Source: Candidatus Binatota bacterium
GTDB taxonomy: Bacteria; Desulfobacterota; Binatia; UBA1149; CAITLU01
Length of the DNA: 52,025 nt
Assembly: GCA_024276575.1 (NCBI GenBank)
Contig: JAJRWY010000147.1
Location: 1 to 52,025 of the forward strand
Direction of reading: 5' to 3'
Shown piece after piece: positions 33,946 to 45,787 of this stretch. The position numbers were made by a program, and so were the translations under genes. Under the pieces are notes generated by a model. The model was not told where the DNA came from and made no database searches. It worked only from the letters and a program-made list of their open reading frames with translations. Position 1 is the first letter of the stretch. Each line of letters begins with the position of its first letter.

Positions 33946-36900
33946 TCACCGGTCTCCGACCCGGCTTGCAATCCGGAGGCATGGAAGTCCTGCAAAGCGG
34001 TAATACTGAGACGCCCCTGCTTGGCAAGCACCATACCCTCGGCCGCAGCGCTAGCACCGGCCAGCGTGGTGAAGTATGGCACTCCGGCTTCCAACGCTGC
34101 ACGCCTCATCGAAAACGAATCGCGGATGCTCTGCGGAGTGCTCGAAGTGTTGACCACCATCGCCACCGTTCCTCCGCGCAAGGCATCTACCGTATGCGGC
34201 GAGCCCTGATGCACTTTATTGACCAGCTCGCATTCAAGCCCGGCCTCGCGCAAGAACCTCGCAGTGCCGCCGGTAGCGAGCAGGGTCATGCCGGCCTCCC
34301 GCAAAGCGGCCGCTACCGGCTTGATCTCGGCTTTGTCTTCATCCCGTACGCTTACCAACACCTTGCCGGCGCAAGGCAAGCGGTTGCCGGCGGCAAGCTC
34401 GGCCTTGGCAAAGGCGCGGCCAAAACTCTGGTCTATGCCCATCACCTCGCCGGTGGATTTCATCTCCGGGCCGAGCAGAGTGTCGACGTTGGGAAACTTC
34501 AAAAAAGGCAATACCGCCTCTTTCACGGAAGTGTGAGCAGGAGTGACCTCGCTGGTGAAACCGAGGCTTTCGAGCGACTCACCGGCCATCACCCGCGCGG
34601 CGATCTTGGCCAGCGGCCGGCCGATGGCCTTGGAAACGAAGGGCACGGTACGCGAAGCCCGCGGGTTGACCTCGAGGATGTAGATATCGGGTCCCACCAC
34701 CGCGAACTGCACGTTCATGAGTCCACGCACCTCGAGTTCCATGGCCAGAGCCGCGGTCTGCTCACGTATGCCGTCTTGAATGGCGGGATCGAGCGTAGGG
34801 GGCGGGATCGAACAAGCGCTGTCACCTGAATGCACCCCGGCTTGTTCGATGTGCTCCATTATCCCGCCAATAACCACCCGCTCGCCGTCGCAGATCGCAT
34901 CGACATCCACTTCCACCGCTTGATCGAGAAACTTGTCAATCAACACCGGATGGTCGGGTGAGCTACGAATCGCATTTTCCATGTACCGGCGTAGATGTTC
35001 GTGTTCATGGACGATCTCCATCGCACGCCCGCCGAGAACATAGGAAGGACGCACCAGCACCGGCAAGCCGATGCGTGCTGCCACCGCTTCGGCTTCGGCG
35101 ACACTGCGGGCGATACCGCTGGGCGGCTGCAGCAGCCCCAGCGAGGTCACGACCTGCAGAAAGCGCTCCCGGTCTTCCGCTCTGTCAATGGCGTCGGGAG
35201 AAGTTCCGATAATCGGTGCACCTGCAGCTTCGAGGCTCTTGGCAAGCTTGAGCGGGGTTTGCCCGCCGAACTGCACGATCACCCCTTTGGGTTTCTCGCG
35301 CTCGATGATGGCCAACACGTCTTCGAGCGTGAGTGGCTCGAAATACAAGCGGTCGGAAGTATCGTAGTCGGTCGAGACCGTCTCCGGGTTGCAATTGACC
35401 ATGATGGCCTCGTAACCGGCCTCGCGCAGCGCAAACGCCGCATGGACGCAACAGTAGTCGAACTCGATGCCCTGGCCTATGCGGTTGGGCCCGCCGCCGA
35501 GTATTACGATCTTGTCCTTGGTGGAAGGCGCAGCCTCGTCCTCTTCTTCGTAAGTCGAGTACAGATACGGAGTATAGGCTTCAAACTCGGCAGCACAGGT
35601 GTCAACGGTCTTGTACACGGGCTTGATGCCAAGCTCATGACGGCGCTCACGCAGCGCCTTCTCCTCGCAACCGAGTAGCGCAGCTAAACGCAAGTCGGAA
35701 AAACCGTAGCGCTTGGCCGCGCTCAAGTCCTCCGCCGACAGATCCTCGAGCGACGCAGTGGCCGCCAGCGCCGATTCCATCTCCACGATCTGCTCTATAT
35801 TGGTGAGGAACCATGGATCTATCGCACTGATCTCATAGAGATTCTCTACGCTGTAACCGCGCCGCATGGCTTCTGCCAGGTACCATAGGCGCCGAGAGTT
35901 AGGCACGCGCAGCTTTTCTTCTAACTCTTCGCGTCCTAAGTCGTCCGGCGGCGGCTCCAGCCCCGTGCTGCCGATCTCCAAAGATCGCAGGGCTTTTTGC
36001 AGGCTCTCTTTGAAGGTCCGCCCGATGGCCATGGCCTCGCCCACCGACCTCATCTGCGAAGTCAGATGGTCGGCGGCACCCTTGAACTTTTCGAATGTAA
36101 AGCGCGGGATCTTGGTGACCACGTAGTCGATGGTCGGTTCGAAACAGGCCGGCGTCTCCCGCGTGATATCGTTGCGAATCTCGTCCAGGGTCAGACCCAC
36201 CGCCAGTTTGGCGGCGATTTTGGCGATGGGGAAACCGGTAGCCTTCGAAGCCAAGGCCGAGCTACGCGACACCCGGGGGTTCATTTCTATGACAACTAGG
36301 CGGCCGTCGCCCGGATGCACGGCAAATTGTATATTGGATCCGCCAGTGTCGACGCCGATCTCACGGATGATCGCCAGCGCGGCGTCGCGCATGATCTGGT
36401 ATTCCTTGTCGGTAAGAGTCTGCGCGGGGGCGATGGTGATGCTGTCGCCGGTGTGTACGCCCATCGGGTCCAGGTTCTCGATCGAGCAGACGATGACCAC
36501 GTTGTCCTTGCGGTCGCGCATCACCTCGAGTTCGAATTCTTTCCAACCGGCGATCGATTCCTCGACCAGCGCCTCGCTTACCGGCGAAAGATCCAAGGCC
36601 CACTCGAGATTGGCTTCCAGTTCCTGCTGCGTCGAAGCGATGTTGGCGCCCATGCCGCCGAGCGTCCGCGAGGGCCTGATGATCAAGGGCAAGCCGATCT
36701 CTTCCCCGGCCTTGATACCTTCCTCGAAGTTATGGATGTAACTGCTACGAGGAAGGTCCAGGCCGATCTTCTGCATGGCCGCCTTGAACAAGTCTCGGTC
36801 CTCGGCCTTCTTGACCGCCGCTATATCCGCACCGATTAGTTCGACACCGAAACGATCGAGCACTCCCGCTTCGGCCAGCTCCAGCGTAAGGTTCAAGGCG

Positions 36901-37180
36901 GTCTGCCCACCCATGGTCGGTAACAAGGCGTCGGGTTTTCGGCTTCTATTACCGCAGTCAGCGTCTCCAGGGTCAGCGGCTCTATGTAGGTACGATCGGC
37001 AAAGTCAGGATCGGTCATTATCGTCGCCGGATTGGAGTTGACGAGAACGACCTTGTACCCCTCCTCCTTCAGAGCCTTGCAGGCCTGCGCCCCGGAATAG
37101 TCGAACTCGCAGGCTTGGCCGATCACGATAGGACCGGCGCCGATTATCATTACCGTGTGTAAGTCTTCACGCCTCGGCAT
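33942..37180 (-). CDS. carB: Carbamoyl-phosphate synthase large subunit, one frameshift
   Basis: CarB makes carbamoyl phosphate for pyrimidines and arginine. The start [20 protein letters not shown] and the rest ([14 protein letters not shown] and the second ATP-grasp half [20 protein letters not shown]) are in different frames. Restoring one A in the AAAA run at 36936-36939 (TTTT on the plus strand) gives the expected [15 protein letters not shown]. The repaired protein would be about 1079 residues, normal for CarB. The C-terminal MGS-like regulatory domain is intact. Either a one-base sequencing error or a real mutation is possible; everything else looks well conserved. It starts two bases after carA. 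Confidence 0.88.
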
Positions 37181-37182
37181 CT

Positions 37183-38372
37183 TCAGCTACCCAGCGCGCC
37201 GTCTTTCAAGGCCGGCAACTGATCGTAAACGTCGCCCCCGCCGCCACCGGGCCCGGCGATCAGTTCCAGGAAGCGCCGGAACTGCGGAGCCGCGTCGTGC
37301 GGCCCCGGGGAAGCTTCGGGGTGATACTGCACCGAGAACACCGGCAAATGGCGGTGTTCGATGCCTTCCACAGTATTGTCGTTGAGGTTCATATGGGTAA
37401 CTCGAAGATCGCCGGGGAGGCTATCACCGTCGACTGCAAATCCGTGGTTCTGCGAAGTGATCTCTACGGTCTTGCTGGCTAGGTCGATAACCGGCTGGTT
37501 GCCGCCGTGATGGCCGAATTTCATCTTGTAAGTCTTGGCTCCCAGCGCCAACGCCAGAATCTGATGGCCCAAGCAGATCCCGAAAGTCGGCAACTCACGC
37601 GCAAGCTCGGCAACCACCGCAATGGCTCCGCTTACCGCGTCCGGATCGCCCGGCCCATTGGACAAGAACAGCCCGTCGGGACGCAAGGCTCTAATATCCT
37701 CGGCACTGCTTCCCGCGCCGATCACCGCTATGCGGCAATCGAGACCGGCGAAACAGCGGGCGATGTTCAGCTTGAGCCCCAGATCCAGAGCCGCGATCAA
37801 AGGGCCGCCACCGCCCGCGCTACGATAACCGCCGGATATCTCCCAGGTTCCCCCGGTCCATCGGTAGGGGCTCCGGCATGACACACCACGGCGAGATTCT
37901 GCCCTTCCAGGCCCGGCCGCGCCGCGGCCTCGGCCACCAAGGCGGCTTCGTCTACTCCCCCGCTGGCCAGCACGGCTTGTTGCGCACCACGGTCGCGAAT
38001 GTGGCGCACCAAGGCGCGAGTGTCTATGTCCTGGATGCCGACGATCCCGTGCTCGCGCATGTAATCGCCAAGACTGCGATCTGCGCGCCAACTGCTGAAA
38101 CGGTCCCAGTATTCCTTGACTACGCAGCCTTTGACGAAAGGGGCGAAGCTCTCCACGTCTTCTGCGTTCACTCCGACGTTGCCGATCTCCGGATAGGTCA
38201 TCACCACGATCTGTCCGTCGTAGGAAGGGTCGGTCAGAATCTCCTGATAGCCCGACATCGAGGTATTGAAGACCACCTCCCCGCAAATCTTGCCGGAGGC
38301 ACCGAAAGCCCTGCCGCGAAACACCCTCCCGTCGGCCAACGCCAGGGTCGCTTTGTTCGATTCATCGCTCAC
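37183..38372 (-). CDS. carA: Carbamoyl-phosphate synthase small subunit, one frameshift
   Basis: Glutamine amidotransferase subunit partnered with CarB. The N-terminal part ([20 protein letters not shown]) reads in one frame up to CHAGAP, then the frame must shift to give [11 protein letters not shown] and the class I amidotransferase domain ([33 protein letters not shown]). The shift point is a CCCC run at 37866-37869, where one more C would restore frame. Catalytic Cys and His-Glu are present. The GTG start 38372 has GGGAGC upstream. As with carB, sequencing error or mutation cannot be told apart here. Confidence 0.88.
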
Positions 38373-38558
38373 ACTTATTGCTCCCTCTCGCCGCGTATAG
38401 CGGCCGGCCTTCGTGTCACCGGCACATCACCGCAAGCCGCCGCCGGCTTCATGATTTCGTCGCTCACACTCGTTGCTCCCTATCGCCGCGGATGGCGGCC
38501 GGCCTGCGTCCCACCGGTACATCGCCACAAGCCGTTGGCATCGCCAGCCTTCCACCAC

Positions 38559-38576
<18 letters not shown>
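38367..38576. repeat. 95-bp triplication of the pyrC-carA junction
   Basis: The block (G/A)CTCACAC..TTGCTCCC occurs at 38367, 38462 and 38557, exactly 95 bp apart each time. The copy at 38557 holds the pyrC end (WEQQV then TGA at 38559-38561). The copy at 38367 holds the carA ribosome site and GTG start. Moved by 190 bp, the pyrC stop falls on 38369-38371, forming GTGA with the carA start. The middle copy is a dead relic, and its surroundings, such as GCGGCCGGCC, also repeat. Confidence 0.93.
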
Positions 38577-39929
<1,353 letters not shown>

Positions 39930-39997
39930 GCTCGTTGCCCAGGATGGTCTGTCGAACGTTTACGACTCTGGCAACGACCTTTCATGAATAAAGCAAG

Positions 39998-40195
39998 GCT
40001 AGCCTTGATCGGACAATAATTCATGAGCGAAAACGTGCTGGAGTGCGTCAGCCGTGGCCGAGCGAAGCGTTCGCCGGGCGGAGCGTACCCAACCGTACGT
40101 GAGCATCGGCGGGCGCGAGTACGGCCGCGGATGGCGTGCTCCGGCGCGAGCCGGAGGCGATTTGCGCCGTGAATTATTGTCCGATCAAGGCTAGC
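39998..40195. mobile_element. 198-bp MITE-like element with 26-bp terminal repeats
   Basis: Perfect 26-bp inverted ends lie at 39998-40023 and 40170-40195, starting GCTAGCCTTGATCGGACAAT. The interior has no gene and carries a 7-bp-stem hairpin with loop GCGA (40139-40156). No clear target duplication was found. It lies between pyrB and pyrC and supplies the pyrB stop codon (TAG at 40191-40193). It could be moved by a transposase that recognises these ends elsewhere in the genome. Confidence 0.88.
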
Positions 40196-41315
40196 TGCCA
40201 TCGCGCCCGCCCATCGCCACAGTAGCGGCGCCAAGTTTTTCACCGTCGCCGGCAGCCGCGGCGTCGGCAACCACCGCGCCGGTAGCCGCTGCGCCGGCAG
40301 CCGTAGCGTCGGCAACCACCACACCGGTAGCCGCAGCGCCGGTAGCCGGGCCGGTGGCGGCCAAAGTGCTGCCGCGTATGCCTTCCGCGCCGGGTACGAT
40401 CAATTGGTAAAGAACCGCCATGCGCAAGGCCACGCCGTTGGCCACTTGGCTCATGATCACCGAGTAACGCCCGTCGGCGACTGTGCTCGATATCTCCACG
40501 CCGCGGTTGATCGGGCCCGGATGCAAGATGATTACGTCGGGTTTGGCGCGGCCCACGATATCCTCGTCAAGACAGAAGTAGCGCGCATACTCATCGAGGC
40601 TGGGAAAGTAATTGCCGTCCTGCCGCTCGCGCTGTACCCGCAGCATCATGATCACGTCGGCGCCGTCGACAGCCTCGGCGAGATCGTAATGAAGTTCGAC
40701 TCCGTATTGCTCGAACTCGGCGGGCAACAAGGTGGGCGGCCCGGCAAGACAGACCTGCGCCCCCATGGTCTTGAGCCCGTAAAGGTTGGAGCGGGCGACC
40801 CTGGAATGAAGTAAATCGCCGACTATCGTTACCTTGAGTCCATCCAAACGGCCCTTGTGCTGGCGTATGGTCAGGATGTCGAGCAACGCTTGAGTGGGAT
40901 GCTCATGGGCGCCATCACCGGCATTGACGATGGAGCAACTCACCACTTCCGCCAGGAAGCGAGCCGCACCCGCATACGGATGGCGCACTACGATGGCGTC
41001 GGGTGACATGGCCGCAAGATTACGCGCCGTATCCTCGAGGGTTTCACCCTTGGAAAAACTCGAGCCCGAGGCCGAAATGTTCACGGCATCGGCCGACAAG
41101 CGCTTGGCCGCAATTTCGAAAGAAGTACGGGTGCGCGTGCTGTTCTCCAGAAACAAGTTGACGACGGTCTTTCCGCGTAGGGTCGGCAGCTTTTTCACAT
41201 CGCGCTGCGACACCTCGGTCAAAGCCTCGGCCGTGTCCAACAGCACTTCGATGTCATCGGCCGAGACCCCCTCGAGACCCAGCAAGTGCCGGTTTATCCG
41301 TTCACTCACCGCCAT
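40191..41315 (-). CDS. pyrB: Aspartate carbamoyltransferase with repeat tail
   Basis: Catalytic subunit that joins carbamoyl phosphate and aspartate. It shows the carbamoyl-phosphate motif [34 protein letters not shown] and [11 protein letters not shown]. The catalytic core ends near QLIVPGAEG. About 60 further residues follow, low-complexity with ~15-residue units like [15 protein letters not shown], and end inside the inserted element. ATG 41315 is preceded by GGAGG six bases upstream and overlaps the pyrR end by 14 bases. No pyrI regulatory subunit is near. Confidence 0.94.
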   Translation of the reverse strand: MAVSERINRHLLGLEGVSADDIEVLLDTAEALTEVSQRDVKKLPTLRGKTVVNLFLENSTRTRTSFEIAAKRLSADAVNISASGSSFSKGETLEDTARNLAAMSPDAIVVRHPYAGAARFLAEVVSCSIVNAGDGAHEHPTQALLDILTIRQHKGRLDGLKVTIVGDLLHSRVARSNLYGLKTMGAQVCLAGPPTLLPAEFEQYGVELHYDLAEAVDGADVIMMLRVQRERQDGNYFPSLDEYARYFCLDEDIVGRAKPDVIILHPGPINRGVEISSTVADGRYSVIMSQVANGVALRMAVLYQLIVPGAEGIRGSTLAATGPATGAAATGVVVADATAAGAAATGAVVADAAAAGDGEKLGAATVAMGGRDGS

Positions 41316-41844
41316 CGCCGGCCTCCTCGATACGCACCGCATCGACCTCGTCTACTTCACTCAGCAAGACCTGCACCTTTTGAGACCGGGAGGTCGGCAC
41401 GTTCTTGCCTACATAGTCGGGCCGTATCGGCAGCTCGCGGTGCCCGCGATCAACCAGCACCGCCAGTTGCACGGCGGCCGGACGGCCGAAGTCGACCAGG
41501 GCGTCCAGAGCGCAGCGAATGGTACGCCCGGTGTAAAGGACGTCGTCGACCAGCACCACGGTAAGGCCCTCGATATCAAAGGGAATCTCGGTGGGCTCGA
41601 CCCTCGCCGCACTCCCGAGGCGACCACCGTCGTCGCGATACAAGGTGGTATCCATGGCTCCGACGGCCGGACGTTGCTCCTCGATGGACGCGATGGCATC
41701 GGCGATGCGCTCGGCCAGAGGCACACCCTGGGTCCTGATCCCGATCAGAGCCAAGCCTTCTGTACCCCCATTTCGCTCGACGATCTCGTGGGCGATGCGG
41801 GTAAGCGCACGCCGCATCTGGGCTGCGTTCAGGACTTCAAGCAC
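41302..41844 (-). CDS. pyrR: PyrR, pyrimidine operon regulator/uracil phosphoribosyltransferase
   Basis: RNA-binding attenuator protein of the PRTase fold. The PRPP motif is [15 protein letters not shown], and the N-terminus [16 protein letters not shown] is typical. The open frame extends to 41889, but GTG 41844 is preceded by GGAGG with five-base spacing and gives a 180-residue protein, the usual PyrR length, so it is preferred. With UMP bound, known PyrR proteins bind the leader RNA and favour termination. A matching RNA hairpin and terminator lie upstream. First gene of the pyr/car operon. Confidence 0.95.
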   Translation of the reverse strand: MLEVLNAAQMRRALTRIAHEIVERNGGTEGLALIGIRTQGVPLAERIADAIASIEEQRPAVGAMDTTLYRDDGGRLGSAARVEPTEIPFDIEGLTVVLVDDVLYTGRTIRCALDALVDFGRPAAVQLAVLVDRGHRELPIRPDYVGKNVPTSRSQKVQVLLSEVDEVDAVRIEEAGDGGE

Positions 41845-42003
41845 GGTTGCCTCCGCCAAGCCCACCGCCTGGACCTGCTTGGAAGCCACTCATGCCATCG
41901 CCTGGGCCGCCGCATCCGCCGCCCATAGGGCCGGGACGGCAGCCCGCCCCGAAAGTGCCCGCGACAAACGAGCCGGGAACATCGCAGGCAACCGAGCAGG
42001 CAT

Positions 42004-42032
42004 AAAAAAACCCTGCCGCCGAGACGACAAGG
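42004..42032 (-). terminator. Attenuator terminator before pyrR
   Basis: On the minus-strand transcript CCTTGTCG pairs with CGGCAGGG (two G-U pairs) around TCTCGG, followed by TTTTTTT. It is a factor-independent terminator 160 bases before the pyrR start, upstream of the whole operon, as in PyrR attenuation. A frame of about 82 codons (42085-41837) reads through it and overlaps the pyrR start; I regard that as chance. Confidence 0.75.
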
Positions 42033-42046
42033 ATCTCCAGATTCGA

Positions 42047-42058
42047 GCCCTTACGGGC
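42047..42058 (-). promoter_or_regulatory. Leader hairpin with GUAA tetraloop
   Basis: GCCC-GTAA-GGGC on the transcript between the PyrR-type site and the terminator. It may be part of the alternative antiterminator fold. Weak on its own. Confidence 0.4.
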
Positions 42059-42100
42059 CTGTGAGCGAGCGACTTCGTTACGCAAATCTCAAACCCTTTC

Positions 42101-42118
42101 CGGCCTCTCTGTGCCGGA
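42101..42118 (-). promoter_or_regulatory. PyrR-type RNA binding hairpin
   Basis: The transcript reads CCGGCACAGAGAGGCCGG, a CCGGC/GCCGG stem around ACAGAGAG, then AAAGGG. The loop has the CAGAGA of known PyrR binding loops and the right purine-rich surroundings. It lies 70 bases before the terminator, so binding could shift the leader toward termination. Confidence 0.7.
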
Positions 42119-42129
42119 TTAAAGAGTTA

Positions 42130-42175
42130 CATATCTAGGGGCACCGTTAACTCCGGCACCGATGGGGTAGATATG
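42130..42175. promoter_or_regulatory. CATATCTA / TAGATATG dyad upstream of leader
   Basis: Perfect 8-bp arms at 42130-42137 and 42168-42175 enclose two GGCACCG direct repeats. The position suggests the promoter region of the pyr operon; AGATATGTAACT could serve as a -10 region on the minus strand, but no -35 is clear. Confidence 0.3.
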
Positions 42176-42279
42176 AACATCGGGCCGTGTTGTCAACGCC
42201 CAAACCGGCTCCGGTTCGAAGGCCGCACAGGACTCGTGACTTCACGGCGGCCCGCTACCACCCAGCGATTAGACTGCCT

Positions 42280-42294
42280 CCCGGCAAAGCCGGG
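42280..42294. terminator. CCCGGC-AAA-GCCGGG hairpin downstream of lepB
   Basis: A perfect 6-bp stem lies 32 bases after the lepB stop. No T-run follows on the minus strand, so it may only mark the 3' end or help Rho-type termination. Apart from the dyad noted above, nothing else is seen between 42176 and 42325. Confidence 0.35.
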
Positions 42295-42325
42295 GGAACT
42301 CCCATTTCGGTTTAGGGGCCGGCGG

Positions 42326-43000
42326 CTACGGGATGCTGTCGCCGATGCGGCTCCACCGCGGCCGGAAGCGCTCCGCATCCCAGGACCAGTACAGCACGAA
42401 GGCCTTGCCGACAATGTCCTCGATCGGCACCGGCCCCCAGAAACGGCTGTCGTTGCTGAAATCCCGGTTGTCGCCCATCACGAACACATGGCCCTCGGGG
42501 ACCAGAAAAGGCCCGAAGTTATCGCGCGGACGCCGCCCGCTACGATGGCTGAAGTCGCTGAAATATGCGTGCGGATCATCGGCCACTGCCCCGTTTAAAT
42601 AAAGAACCTTGTTGCGTACCTCTATGAGGTCACCCCCGACGGCCTGCACTCGCTTGATATAGTCCTTCCCGCGGTCGTGGGGGGGAATGAAAACCACCAC
42701 GTCGCCGCGCTTGGGGCTGGTGAAGGTGACGATCTTGGTTCCGACTATCGGCAAGCGTAGGCCGTATATGAACTTGTTTACCAGCAGGTGGTCGCCGATC
42801 TTCAAGGTCGGCAACATCGAACCGCTCGGAATCTTGAAAGCCTGGAAGATGAAGCTGCGGATGAAGAAGGCCAGCAGCACAGCCATCGCGATGGCTTCCG
42901 CGTAGTCGCGCAACGCCGAGCGCGCCGCACTCGGCACGGGGGCCTCCACACTACTCACACGACCGCCACTGCGGTCTCTGCCTGCACTACTCTTCGACAC
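42326..43000 (-). CDS. lepB: Signal peptidase I
   Basis: Membrane serine protease that removes signal peptides. The 224-residue protein has one N-terminal membrane helix (AIAMAVLLAFFIRSFIF), the catalytic Ser in IPSGSMLPTL, and the catalytic Lys in KDYIKRVQAVGGD. The conserved GDNRDFSNDSRFWG box follows. GTG 43000 is the likely start (AGG upstream). It follows lepA by 35 bp, the classical lepA-lepB order. Confidence 0.94.
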   Translation of the reverse strand: MSKSSAGRDRSGGRVSSVEAPVPSAARSALRDYAEAIAMAVLLAFFIRSFIFQAFKIPSGSMLPTLKIGDHLLVNKFIYGLRLPIVGTKIVTFTSPKRGDVVVFIPPHDRGKDYIKRVQAVGGDLIEVRNKVLYLNGAVADDPHAYFSDFSHRSGRRPRDNFGPFLVPEGHVFVMGDNRDFSNDSRFWGPVPIEDIVGKAFVLYWSWDAERFRPRWSRIGDSIP

Positions 43001-43035
43001 TGCCTACCAGCCTATTTGAAACTTCGATGAGGAAA

Positions 43036-44829
43036 TTATTCGCCTACTTTGAGGACAGCCAGGAACGCCTCTTGGGGGATTTCGACGCTGCCAACCTGTT
43101 TCATCCTTCTTTTCCCCTCTTTTTGCTTCTCTAGCAACTTGCGCTTGCGAGTTATGTCGCCGCCATAGCATTTGGCAGTGACGTTTTTGCGCATCGCTTT
43201 CACCGTTTCACGTGCGACGATCTTCGATCCCACCGCCGCCTGAATGACCACTTCGAACATCTGCCGGGGAATCAACTGCTTCATTTTGCGAGCCAGTTCC
43301 CGGCCCCGGGGATGGGAGTGCTCGCGGTGGCAGATTATCGACAAAGCGTCCACGCGGTCGCCGTTTATCAGCAAGTCGAGCTTTACCAGTTGAGCCTTGC
43401 GAAAGTCGATGGGCTCGTAATCAAGCGAGGCATAGCCCCGCGAGACCGATTTCAGCCGGTCGTAGAAGTCGTAAACGATCTCGCTCAGAGGCATGTCGTA
43501 GCAGACGATGGCCCGCTTCTGCCCACTGAACTTCAAGTCGGTCTGAGTGCCGCGCTTCTCTTCACACAAGGCCAGAACACCGCCCAGATGCTCGCCGGGA
43601 ACGTGAATGGTGGCCGAAATGTAGGGCTCGGCGATGCTGTCGATCTTCACCGCATCGGGGAGCTTCGAAGGGTTGTCGATCTCAATGACCGAACCGTCGG
43701 TCAGTCGCACCTGGTGGACCACCGTCGGCGCAGTGGTGATCAAGTTCAAATCGAACTCCCGTTCCAGACGCTATTGGGTGATCTCTATATGCAGCAATCC
43801 AAGGAAACCGCAGCGAAAGCCGAAACCCAGCGCGGCCGAGGTCTCGGGTTCGTAGGAGAAAGATGAATCGTTGAGTTTGAGCTTCTCTATGGCGTCTCTC
43901 AGATCGCCGTAATCGGCGGCATCGACCGGATAGATCCCCGCGAACACCATCGGCTTTACCATCTGGAAGCCGGGTAGCGCCTGCTCGCAGGCGCGTGCTA
44001 CATGGGTAACCGTATCTCCGATGCGCGCTTCGGAGATGTCCTTGACTCCGGCCGCGAGAAAACCTACCTCGCCCGCGCTCAAGCTCTTCACTTCCACCGC
44101 GGCCGGCCCGAACACACCGATCTTGGTCACTTCGTAGTCACGATCCGCCCGCATCATGCGAATGCGATCGCCACGGCGCACGCTGCCGTCGATCAAACGC
44201 ACCAGCATCACCACGCCCAGGTAAGGATCGAACCAACTGTCGAAAATAAGCGCCTTGAGCGGCTTTTTGGAATCGCCGGTGGGAGCCGGCAGCAGATCGG
44301 CTATGGACTCGAGCACCGCCTCGATGCCTACGCCGGTCTTGGCGCTGACTTCCAGGGCACCGGAAGCATCGATACCGATGACATCCTCTATCTGTGCACG
44401 AACCGCATCCGGGTCGGCGCTGGGAAGATCGATCTTGTTCAAAACTGGAATGATCTCGAGATCATTGTCCAGCGCAAGATAAACATTGGCCAGTGTCTGG
44501 GCCTCGACTCCCTGGCTTGCATCTATTACCAGCACCGCCCCTTCGCAGGCCGCCAAAGAGCGAGACACCTCGTAGGAAAAGTCGACGTGCCCGGGTGTGT
44601 CGATGAGGTTGAACTGGTAGCTACGGCCCCCGGGGCTCTTGTAGCTAAGCCGCACCGCCCTGGCTTTGATGGTAATGCCGCGCTCACGCTCCAGATCCAT
44701 GTCGTCGAGAAGCTGCGCCTCCATCTCGCGTGCCGAGACCGTGCCGGTGGTCTCGAGAAGGCGGTCGGCAAGTGTGGACTTGCCGTGGTCGATGTGCGCG
44801 ATTATCGAGAAGTTGCGTATGTCAGGCAC
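43036..44829 (-). CDS. lepA: Elongation factor 4 (LepA), interrupted by in-frame TAG
   Basis: Ribosome-associated GTPase. The G1 motif is [11 protein letters not shown]3 is DTPGHVDF, G4 is NKIDLP, and the LepA-specific C-terminus includes [20 protein letters not shown]. At 43771-43773 a TAG interrupts the conserved HIEITQ-ERLEREF, where GAG is expected; the frame continues unchanged on both sides. Read through, the protein is about 597 residues, normal. It is a nonsense mutation, a sequencing error or suppression. Other genes here use TAG as a true stop, so genome-wide recoding is unlikely. The GTG start at 44829 matches [16 protein letters not shown]; ribosome site weak. Confidence 0.88.
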
Positions 44830-44866
44830 GGTTGTGGGGACCGCCGCCAAGGGCGGCTCTCGTTCG

Positions 44867-45787
44867 CTATGGCCGTGACCGGAAAAAATCAACCGTAAGC
44901 GCCAAACCCTCACCAAGCGCCACCCCAGGCTTCCAGCCGAGGACCTCGGCAGCAAGGCTGTAATCCAGCGCAATGCGGCGAACCTCACCCGGTCTCGCCG
45001 GCGCCATGCGCGGCGCTTGCTCGCTACCGCAAATTTCGCTCAGCAGCGCGTGAAGCCGCAGCACGTCGGTTTCAACCCCGGTGCCGATATTTACCGCACC
45101 GCAGAAATCGCTCTCGAGGGCCGCCAAGTTGGCGCGTACGACGTCTTGGACGAAAACGTAATCCCGGGTCTGCCGGCCATCACCGAAAATCGTCGCTTCA
45201 GCGCCGGAGAGCATCTTCTTGGAAAAAATCGCAACCACGCCGGCTTCCCCATGGGGATCCTGCCGGGGCCCGTAGACGTTGGCATAACGCAAGGCTAGAT
45301 GATGCAGGCCGTGGACCGCGCTGAAATGCTGCAGATAATGCTCACCGGCCAGCTTGGCGATGCCGTATGGCGACAACGGTACCGTGGCCTGCTCCTCTTT
45401 GGCCGGCAGGCGGTGGGGATCGCCGTACACGGTGCCTCCCGAGGTTGCGAAGACCACCCTCTTGGTCCCGGCGCGAAGTGCCGCAGCGAGAATCTTAAGA
45501 AGGCCGACTACGTTTACGTCGGCGTCGAAGACCGGGTCGGCCACCGAACGGCTCACACTCATCTGCGCGGCGTGGTGGTTGATCACCTCCGGCTTTTCCT
45601 CTTCGATCAAGCGCGAAGCCGCCTCCGAGCGCACGTCGAGTTTCTCGAAACGTGCTCCTGCAGGAATGTTCCGTTCGTCGCCCGCCGAAAGATCGTCGAT
45701 GATTACAACTTCATGTCCGGCGTCGAGATAGGCCTCTGCCACGTGGGAAGCAATGAAACCGGCGCCACCCGTCACTAGTATCTTCAT
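44867..45787 (-). CDS. NAD-dependent epimerase (UDP-glucose 4-epimerase-like)
   Basis: 306-residue extended short-chain dehydrogenase. The NAD motif is GGAGFIASH, with [10 protein letters not shown] and the catalytic Tyr-Lys pair in [13 protein letters not shown], and the R-rich sugar-binding region [14 protein letters not shown]. It most resembles GalE-type epimerases. It sits with UDP-xylose synthase and UDP-glucose dehydrogenase on the same strand, so nucleotide-sugar supply for surface polysaccharide is likely. The region holding its ATG has been multiplied upstream. Confidence 0.88.
   Translation of the reverse strand: MKILVTGGAGFIASHVAEAYLDAGHEVVIIDDLSAGDERNIPAGARFEKLDVRSEAASRLIEEEKPEVINHHAAQMSVSRSVADPVFDADVNVVGLLKILAAALRAGTKRVVFATSGGTVYGDPHRLPAKEEQATVPLSPYGIAKLAGEHYLQHFSAVHGLHHLALRYANVYGPRQDPHGEAGVVAIFSKKMLSGAEATIFGDGRQTRDYVFVQDVVRANLAALESDFCGAVNIGTGVETDVLRLHALLSEICGSEQAPRMAPARPGEVRRIALDYSLAAEVLGWKPGVALGEGLALTVDFFRSRP

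Noticed and set aside
41837-42085. Leader peptide gene before pyrR
   Set aside because: The frame is open but passes through the terminator, has Gly-rich low-complexity content and no ribosome site. PyrR systems do not need a leader peptide.
43771-43773. Genome-wide recoding of TAG as a sense codon
   Set aside because: TAG ends the kinase gene, the NtrC-like gene, alaC, pyrB and the epimerase in normal places, so a general reassignment is not supported.
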